From Actinomadura viridilutea (GTDB lineage: Bacteria; Actinomycetota; Actinomycetes; Streptosporangiales; Streptosporangiaceae): a stretch of DNA of 64,000 bases. Position numbers and translations under genes: made by a program. A model generated the notes under the pieces. That model had not been told where the DNA came from, searched no databases, and saw only the letters and a program-made list of their open reading frames with translations. Location: positions 434,001 through 498,000 of the forward strand of contig PVNI01000003.1 in NCBI GenBank assembly GCA_003001795.1, in the 5' to 3' direction. This document shows positions 58,591 through 64,000 of the stretch, piece by piece. Position 1 is the stretch's first letter. The number at the start of each line of letters is the position of its first letter.

Positions 58591-59159
58591 GTGGCGTCGT
58601 CGCGCAGGTCGTGCGCCCGGTGGGCGAGCCGTTCGGCCAGGCGCGCGGCGACGTCCACCGGCAGCCCGGCGACCTCGGACGACCCGGCGTGCGAGGCGGT
58701 GTTGATCTCGATGGTGGCCAGGCCCAGCATGCGCTCGATCCAGCCCTGCTCGGTGTCGACGGTCTGGATGCGGCTCACCGGGACCAGCAGCCACTCGCGG
58801 TTGAACCACCCCGTCCGGGTGTAGACGACGTCGGCGCTCACCTCCCAGCGGTGCACCCGGTACCGCCACACCGGCGCGAGCACCGTCATGACCGCCCCGA
58901 CGGCGGCCACCACGACGGGCAGCCACCAGACGCGCTGGCCCAGCCACCCGAGCAGGCCGTCCCAGCGCCGCGCGCCGTCCCAGCCGTCGACCCAGGCGGC
59001 CGCGCCCCAGGCCAGGCCGGAGGCCAGGCCCCACAGCAGGGCCGACTCGATCGCCCACTGCGCGATGGCCCGGCGCGCGACCCGGTGCGCGGGCGGCCGC
59101 AGGCGCGGCGGGTGCGACGTCCCGCCGCCGGGCTCCTGGGTGCGCCGCACCGTCGTCAC
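58587..59159 (-). CDS. PH-domain (bPH_2) membrane protein, YdbS-like
   Basis: 190 residues. Two membrane helices (WAIESALLWGLASGLAWGAA; WWLPVVVAAVGAVMTVLAPV) are followed by one bPH_2 module (RWEVSADVVYTRTGWFNREW, LLVPVSRIQTVDTEQGWIER, LATIEINTASHAG). It is the small partner of the overlapping larger PH protein. The GTG at 59159 was chosen; the frame is open further upstream but lacks coding character. Confidence 0.88.
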   Translation of the reverse strand: MTTVRRTQEPGGGTSHPPRLRPPAHRVARRAIAQWAIESALLWGLASGLAWGAAAWVDGWDGARRWDGLLGWLGQRVWWLPVVVAAVGAVMTVLAPVWRYRVHRWEVSADVVYTRTGWFNREWLLVPVSRIQTVDTEQGWIERMLGLATIEINTASHAGSSEVAGLPVDVAARLAERLAHRAHDLRDDAT

Positions 59160-59387
59160 GCCACCGAGTTTAGGACGCCCGTCCCCCCTCACCAGGTCAC
59201 TTGCCGCCGCCGCGCCCGGCCGGACGCGGCTCTCGAGCGATCTGTCAGACCCGTGTGCGATGGTGGCCGGAACGGTCCCCGAACCGCCGGCATCGCGTCG
59301 GCGACGCCGGGAAAAAGGAGGTGCGCGGCGGCCGGGGCACCGCGTAGTTTGTCCGGTCTCATGACGAGAACCGCCTTTCGCTGGCCC

Positions 59388-59412
59388 AGGTCGATCCACC
59401 GGCGATCGACCT
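59388..59412 (+). promoter_or_regulatory. inverted repeat in the 5' region of the ABC exporter genes
   Basis: AGGTCGAT (59388-59395) and ATCGACCT (59405-59412) with a 9-nt spacer, ending 28 nt before the ABC gene start. It is a possible operator for a local repressor or an RNA hairpin. Confidence 0.35.
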
Positions 59413-59439
59413 CGTGACCATGGACCGAGGAGCCCATCC

Positions 59440-60419
<980 letters not shown>

Positions 60420-60423
<4 letters not shown>

Positions 60424-60524
60424 CACAGCCGCAGCGGCGCGGCGCCGTCCGGACCGGCGCGCCCGCGCAAGGGCGAGGCGCCGCCCCGGGGGCGCCGCGA
60501 CGGGGAACGGGGGGCGCGCGATGA
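60420..60524 (+). CDS. 34-residue ORF bridging the ABC ATPase and permease genes
   Basis: The ATG at 60420 overlaps the ATPase stop (ATGA), and its TGA overlaps the permease ATG (ATGA), so ribosomes can pass through all three frames. The peptide is Arg/Gly/Ala/Pro-rich (QPQRRGAVRTGAPAQGRG). It may exist only to couple translation. Its coding nature is inferred from the double overlap. Confidence 0.5.
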
Positions 60525-61342
60525 CCGCCGCCTCAGCGGCCGCCGGCCTGCCCGAGGCCGCGCCGACCCGCCGGGTCGGCCTCGGCGTCAGCGCCCGCAA
60601 CGTCGCCACCTTGGCCTGGCGGAACCTGGTGCAGATCAAGCACAACCCGATGGAGCTGCTGGACCTGTCCATCCAGCCCATCATGTTCGTGCTGCTGTTC
60701 GCCTACGTGTTCGGCCCGCCGATGGCCGGCAGCGTCGACGCCTATCTGCCCATCGTGATCCCCGGCATCATCGCGCAGAACGCGCTGTTCGCCGGCATGA
60801 CCACCGGCTACGGGCTGAACGTGGACATCACCAAGGGGGTCTACGACCGGTTCCGCAGCCTCCCGATCGCGCGCGGCGCCCCGCTGTTCGGCCGGATCAT
60901 CGCCGACACCGTCAAGCAGGCGTGGTCGATGCTGGTCCTGCTGCTGGTCGGGTTCGCCATCGGCTTTCGGATCGAGACCGGCCCGCTGGGCCTGCTGGCC
61001 GCGTTCGGGCTGATCCTGCTGTTCGCCCTGCTGTTCACGTGGATCTCGGTGTTCGTCGGGGTGTCGGTCAGCGAGCCGGAGAAGGTGCAGATCTTCGGGT
61101 TCACGATCATCTTCCCGATCACGTTCCTGAGCACCGCGTTCATCAAGCTGTCCCCCGGGACCCCCGACTGGCTGGCGTTCGTCATGCGGAACAACCCCCT
61201 GTCGCAGCTGGTCGAGTCGATCCGCGGCCTGCTGGTGGGCGGCCCGGTGCTGGAGCACGCCTGGATCGCCGTGGCCTGGGGAGCGGCCTTCATGGCGGTC
61301 TTCGCCCCGCTGTCCATCCGCCAGCTCCGCCGCCGCGTCTGA
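60521..61342 (+). CDS. ABC exporter permease, DrrB type (ABC-2)
   Basis: 273 residues. ABC-2 membrane protein with six helices: NLVQIKHNPMELLDLSIQPI, then MFVLLFAYVFG, PGIIAQNALFAGMTTGYGLN, DRFRSLPIARGAPLFGRIIA (the conserved cytoplasmic motif) and FPITFLSTAFI. With the DrrA-like ATPase it forms an exporter. The substrate is unknown. The ATG overlaps the bridging ORF. A strong hairpin terminator lies 28 nt after the stop. Confidence 0.94.
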   Translation: MTAASAAAGLPEAAPTRRVGLGVSARNVATLAWRNLVQIKHNPMELLDLSIQPIMFVLLFAYVFGPPMAGSVDAYLPIVIPGIIAQNALFAGMTTGYGLNVDITKGVYDRFRSLPIARGAPLFGRIIADTVKQAWSMLVLLLVGFAIGFRIETGPLGLLAAFGLILLFALLFTWISVFVGVSVSEPEKVQIFGFTIIFPITFLSTAFIKLSPGTPDWLAFVMRNNPLSQLVESIRGLLVGGPVLEHAWIAVAWGAAFMAVFAPLSIRQLRRRV

Positions 61343-61369
61343 GCGGACGCGGGGTCCGAGCCGACACGT

Positions 61370-61407
61370 GACAGCCCCGGACGGCCGACGGGTCGTCCGG
61401 GGCTGTC
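61370..61407 (+). terminator. 13-bp stem terminator
   Basis: GACAGCCCCGGAC (61370-61382), 12-nt loop, GTCCGGGGCTGTC (61395-61407), perfect complementarity. It is followed by GTGTCC rather than a T-run. It sits between the exporter genes and the convergent NDH-2 gene and can act in both directions. Confidence 0.75.
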
Positions 61408-61460
61408 GTGTCCTCCGCCTGGGCCGCCGCGCCCGAGGGGCGGCTCCCCGCCCGCGCGGA

Positions 61461-62828
61461 TCAGGCGGCGTTCTCCTTCTCCTTGGGCTTGGCGTCGGCG
61501 AGCGCGGCCAGCTGGAAGTCGGCGCGCGGCTGCTCGATGATGCCCAGCGAGACGGTCTCGCGCTTGAGGAACAGCGCCAGCGTCCAGTCGGCCAGGACCC
61601 GGATCTTGCGGTTGAGGGTCGGCACCCGCAGGCCGTGGTAGGTGCGGTGCATGAACCAGGCGGGCCAGCCCTTCACCCGGAAGCCGTAGGTGTAGGCGAC
61701 GCCCTTGTGGAGGCCGAGACCGGCCACCGCGCCCACGTTGTTGTGCACGTACGGCTTGAGGGGCTTGCCGCGCAGCGACCGCACCAGGTTGTCGGCGAGC
61801 ACCTTGGCCTGGCGGACCGCGTGCTGGGCGTTCGGCGGGCAGGTCATGCCGTCCTGCGTCAGGTCCGGGACGGCCGCGTTGTCGCCGGCGGTGAACGCGC
61901 GCACCAGGCCCTCGATGGTGAGGTACTCGGTGGCCTTGACGCGGCCGCGCTCGTCCAGCGGCAGGTCGCTGTTGCGCACGACCGGGGCGGCCTTGACGCC
62001 CGCGTTCCACACCAGCGTGCCCGCCGGGAACCGGCTGCCGTCCGACAGCTCGATCTCGCCGTCCACCGCGGACTTCAGCAGGGTCTTCAGCTTGACGTCG
62101 ATGCCGCGGCCGCGCAGCTGCTCGGCGGTCCACTTGCCCATGTCCGGCCCCACCTCGGGCAGGATCCGGTCGGCCGCCTCGACGAGGATGAACCGCAGAT
62201 CCTGGGGGGTGACCTTGCGCATGTACGTGACCGCGTCGCGGGTCATGTCCTCCAGCTCGGCGACCGCCTCCACGCCGGCGAAGCCGCCGCCGACGAACAC
62301 GAAGGTCAGCGCCTTGCGGCGGACCTCCTCGTCGTCGGTGGACTCGGCGATCTCCAGCTGCTGCAGCACGTGGTTGCGCAGGTGGATGGCCTCGCCGATG
62401 GTCTTCAGGCTGATGCCGTGCTCGGCCAGGCCGGGGATCGGCAGGATGCGCGGCACCGCGCCGGCCGCCATCACCAGGTAGTCGTAGGAGATCCGCTCGG
62501 GCGGCCCGGCCAGCGGCTGCACGATCGCCCACCCCTCGCCGTGGTTCAGCTCGGTCACCCGGGCGTTGCGCACGGTGCAGCGCGGCAGCACGCGCCGCAG
62601 CGGCACCACCACGTGCCGCGGCGAGATGTTCCCGGCGGCGGCCTCGGGCAGGAACGGCTGGTAGGTCATGTACGAGTTGGGGTCGACGACTGTGATCTTC
62701 ACCTCGCCGCGCTTGAGCTCGCGGCGCAGCTTCTTCTGCAGCCGCAGCGCGGTGTACATGCCCACGTAGCCGCCACCCACGATGAGGATGTGGGGAGCGC
62801 CAGGGGTCTCCTCGACGGTCCTGGCCAT
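61461..62828 (-). CDS. ndh: type II NADH dehydrogenase (NDH-2)
   Basis: 455 residues. Two Rossmann dinucleotide motifs: HILIVGGGYVGMYTALRLQK (FAD) and FVFVGGGFAGVEAVAELED (NADH), plus the DNAAVPDL-type FAD motif in AFTAGDNAAVPD and the quinone-side CPPNAQHAVRQAKVLADNL. The C-terminal amphipathic part (VLADWTLALFLKRETVSLG) attaches it to the membrane. It oxidises NADH and reduces menaquinone without proton pumping. A near-perfect Rex operator lies 27 nt upstream of the start. Confidence 0.94.
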   Translation of the reverse strand: MARTVEETPGAPHILIVGGGYVGMYTALRLQKKLRRELKRGEVKITVVDPNSYMTYQPFLPEAAAGNISPRHVVVPLRRVLPRCTVRNARVTELNHGEGWAIVQPLAGPPERISYDYLVMAAGAVPRILPIPGLAEHGISLKTIGEAIHLRNHVLQQLEIAESTDDEEVRRKALTFVFVGGGFAGVEAVAELEDMTRDAVTYMRKVTPQDLRFILVEAADRILPEVGPDMGKWTAEQLRGRGIDVKLKTLLKSAVDGEIELSDGSRFPAGTLVWNAGVKAAPVVRNSDLPLDERGRVKATEYLTIEGLVRAFTAGDNAAVPDLTQDGMTCPPNAQHAVRQAKVLADNLVRSLRGKPLKPYVHNNVGAVAGLGLHKGVAYTYGFRVKGWPAWFMHRTYHGLRVPTLNRKIRVLADWTLALFLKRETVSLGIIEQPRADFQLAALADAKPKEKENAA

Positions 62829-62854
62829 CGACGGCCTCCTCTGTCACGGTCGGC

Positions 62855-62872
62855 TTGTGAATACATTCACAA
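62855..62872 (-). promoter_or_regulatory. Rex (redox-sensing repressor) operator
   Basis: TTGTGAATACATTCACAA is a perfect 18-bp palindrome (8-bp arms, 2-bp centre) matching the known Rex consensus TTGTGAA-N4-TTCACAA. It lies 27 nt upstream of the ndh start. Rex represses respiratory genes when NADH is low relative to NAD+, and regulates NDH-2 in streptomycetes. Function here is inferred from the match and position. Confidence 0.85.
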
Positions 62873-63228
62873 ACTATCCGACCGACCCAGGTCTAGACCA
62901 ATCGTTTTGAGGCGAAAAACGACAGAAGTTGCTGGAGTGTCAACTTGGAACGCTCGCAGCCGCGTGAACTTCATCACCTCTTTCCCATGAACCGGACGAC
63001 ATGGGACGTACTTCACAGATCATCGACTCGGCCCGCGAATCTCACGCGCCTCGGGGTTCACAGGGGGGAAAGACCCGTTCCACCCCTCTCGAACCCCTAA
63101 GGTGGGGCCGAACGCGGCAAGGGGGCGCCGCCGGCCAGGCGCGGTCCCCGAGGCCGCCCGCGACCGAACCGTCAAGTTGACCCGAGTCCGGCGGGGCGCG
63201 GCGTACGATCTCGCCCGGGAGCGTATCG
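62873..63228. other. divergent spacer with no supported gene
   Basis: 356 nt between the Rex operator and the YbhB-like gene. It contains the ndh promoter side (TTTGAGGCGAAAAACGACAG), an imperfect inverted CCCATGAACC/ACATGGG near 62984-63005, and the promoter of the plus-strand lipoprotein gene. I see no ORF with coding character. Confidence 0.4.
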
Positions 63229-63825
63229 ATGATGAGCAGACACCGGCGTCCGGTCACGGCCACCGCGGCCGCCGTGGCGCTCGCCGGCGCGCTGAGCGGC
63301 TGCGGTCTGATCGGCCTGCCGCAGAACCAGAGCGCCGAACTGGCGGAGTGGTTCACCGTCACCAGTCCGGTGTTCCGCGATGGCCACGACTTGCCCACGC
63401 GGTACGCCTGCGCGACGTACCCTGGCGGTCAGGGCAAGACCCCGCCGTTGCGGTGGTCGGGGACCCCGGCCGGAACCAAGTCCTTCGCGATCGTCATGGA
63501 CGACCCGGACGGACCCGAGGGCGCCTACGTGCACTGGGTCATCGCCGGGATCGACGGGACCACCCAGCAGATCGTCGAGGGCGCCCGCCTGGAGAAGACG
63601 GTCGAGGGCCTCAACACCGGCAACAAGGTGGGCTACACGCCGCCGTGTCCACCCAGGGGCGAGCGGCACCGGTACCGGTACACCATCTACGCGCTCGACG
63701 TGCCGAACGACAGACCGCTGTTCCGCAGCGGGGCGCCGCTGGAGGAGTCGCTCGGCGCCATCGCCGAGCACACCGTGGGCCGGGGCCGGATCACGGGGAG
63801 ATTCGGAGACGAGCAGACGCGTTGA
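63229..63825 (+). CDS. YbhB/YbcL (PEBP, Raf kinase inhibitor-like) lipoprotein
   Basis: 198 residues. The signal peptide ends in LAGALSGC (lipobox, Cys25). The PEBP fold follows with the core motifs SFAIVMDDPDGPEGAYVHWV and KVGYTPPCPPRGERHRYRYT, and the YALDVP strand. The DPDxP/HW and PP(C)P/GxHRY pattern forms the ligand pocket. Extracytoplasmic location is likely; the ligand and role are unknown. Two adjacent ATGs (63229, 63232) are possible starts, preceded by GGGAG. Confidence 0.92.
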   Translation: MMSRHRRPVTATAAAVALAGALSGCGLIGLPQNQSAELAEWFTVTSPVFRDGHDLPTRYACATYPGGQGKTPPLRWSGTPAGTKSFAIVMDDPDGPEGAYVHWVIAGIDGTTQQIVEGARLEKTVEGLNTGNKVGYTPPCPPRGERHRYRYTIYALDVPNDRPLFRSGAPLEESLGAIAEHTVGRGRITGRFGDEQTR

Positions 63826-64000
63826 CCGTGGGGCCGCTGAGCGCAGGGGGGCAGGGGCCGCCCCAACGGGGGCGCGGACGACAGCGGCGCGGGGGCCGAC
63901 CAGCGGGTCGGCTGGTACGCGCCAGGCGAGGGCAGATGTGCGCGAATGGTGTGACAACGGTCATAGCGGTCGGTCAGAATCGGTCTGTCGGTCAGAATCG
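63826..64000. other. window end, no supported gene; short direct repeat
   Basis: 175 nt. GTCGGTCAGAATCG occurs twice, at about 63969-63982 and 63987-64000. This could be an operator pair of a gene starting beyond the window. No ORF is supported on either strand. Confidence 0.4.

Overview
The window is 64 kb of very GC-rich DNA with dense short-overlap operons, many GTG starts and actinobacterial marker genes: SepH, DUF4193, DUF3710, DUF3159, ceoB/ceoC-type TrkA pairs, an F420-type luciferase-like oxidoreductase, and Ser/Thr kinases with one transmembrane segment. It is a chromosomal segment of a filamentous actinomycete. Streptosporangiales (Thermomonosporaceae-like) is my best guess, but the rank is inference. 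I saw no rRNA, tRNA, insertion sequence or cas gene.

Layout. 1-6.4 kb: a partial cation:proton antiporter and a cydABDC operon (cytochrome bd oxidase plus its CydDC exporter), all on the minus strand. 6.5-8.3 kb: a NarL-type two-component pair. 8.4-12.6 kb: two decayed gene remnants, a TetR/MFS efflux pair with a phased operator array, and an intact luciferase-like oxidoreductase whose 3' end resembles one of the remnants. 12.7-15.4 kb: a secreted DUF11 protein, an XRE regulator and a methyltransferase. 15.4-19.8 kb: two type I-E-like CRISPR arrays with nearly identical leaders. They flank a GntR regulator and a divergent four-gene operon joined by 4-nt overlaps.

19.9-30.5 kb: a block whose order (TRAM-type RNA methyltransferase, APC permease, two TrkA proteins, DUF3159, OB-fold, DUF3710, dut) resembles the conserved actinobacterial Rv2689c-Rv2697c region. 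It also carries an L,D-transpeptidase, a DsbA-like protein and a CBS protein. 30.8-35 kb: an operon with MauE-like and MauD-like redox proteins, a Tat-type 12-cysteine secreted protein and a membrane gene that looks frameshifted, followed by DUF6412 and YidC-like genes. 35-40 kb: a paired acyl-CoA dehydrogenase and small conserved genes ending in DUF4193. 40.9-47.4 kb: two tandem Ser/Thr kinases, the second fused to an extracellular oligopeptide-binding (SBP_bac_5) domain, and an OmpR-type two-component system.

47.5-54.9 kb: inositol monophosphatase, ferrochelatase, a lytic transglycosylase, an MFS protein, an aldonolactone oxidase and a membrane protein. 55-64 kb: SepH, two bacterial PH-domain membrane proteins, a DrrAB-type ABC exporter bridged by a 34-codon ORF, NDH-2 with a near-perfect Rex operator, and a YbhB-type lipoprotein.

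Shared themes are aerobic respiration control (bd oxidase, NDH-2, Rex), extracytoplasmic thiol redox (CydDC, DsbA, MauD/E) and envelope sensing. The best candidates for something undescribed are the MauD/E plus 12-Cys protein operon, the kinase-SBP fusion, and the CRISPR array with a duplicated five-spacer block in which one spacer differs.
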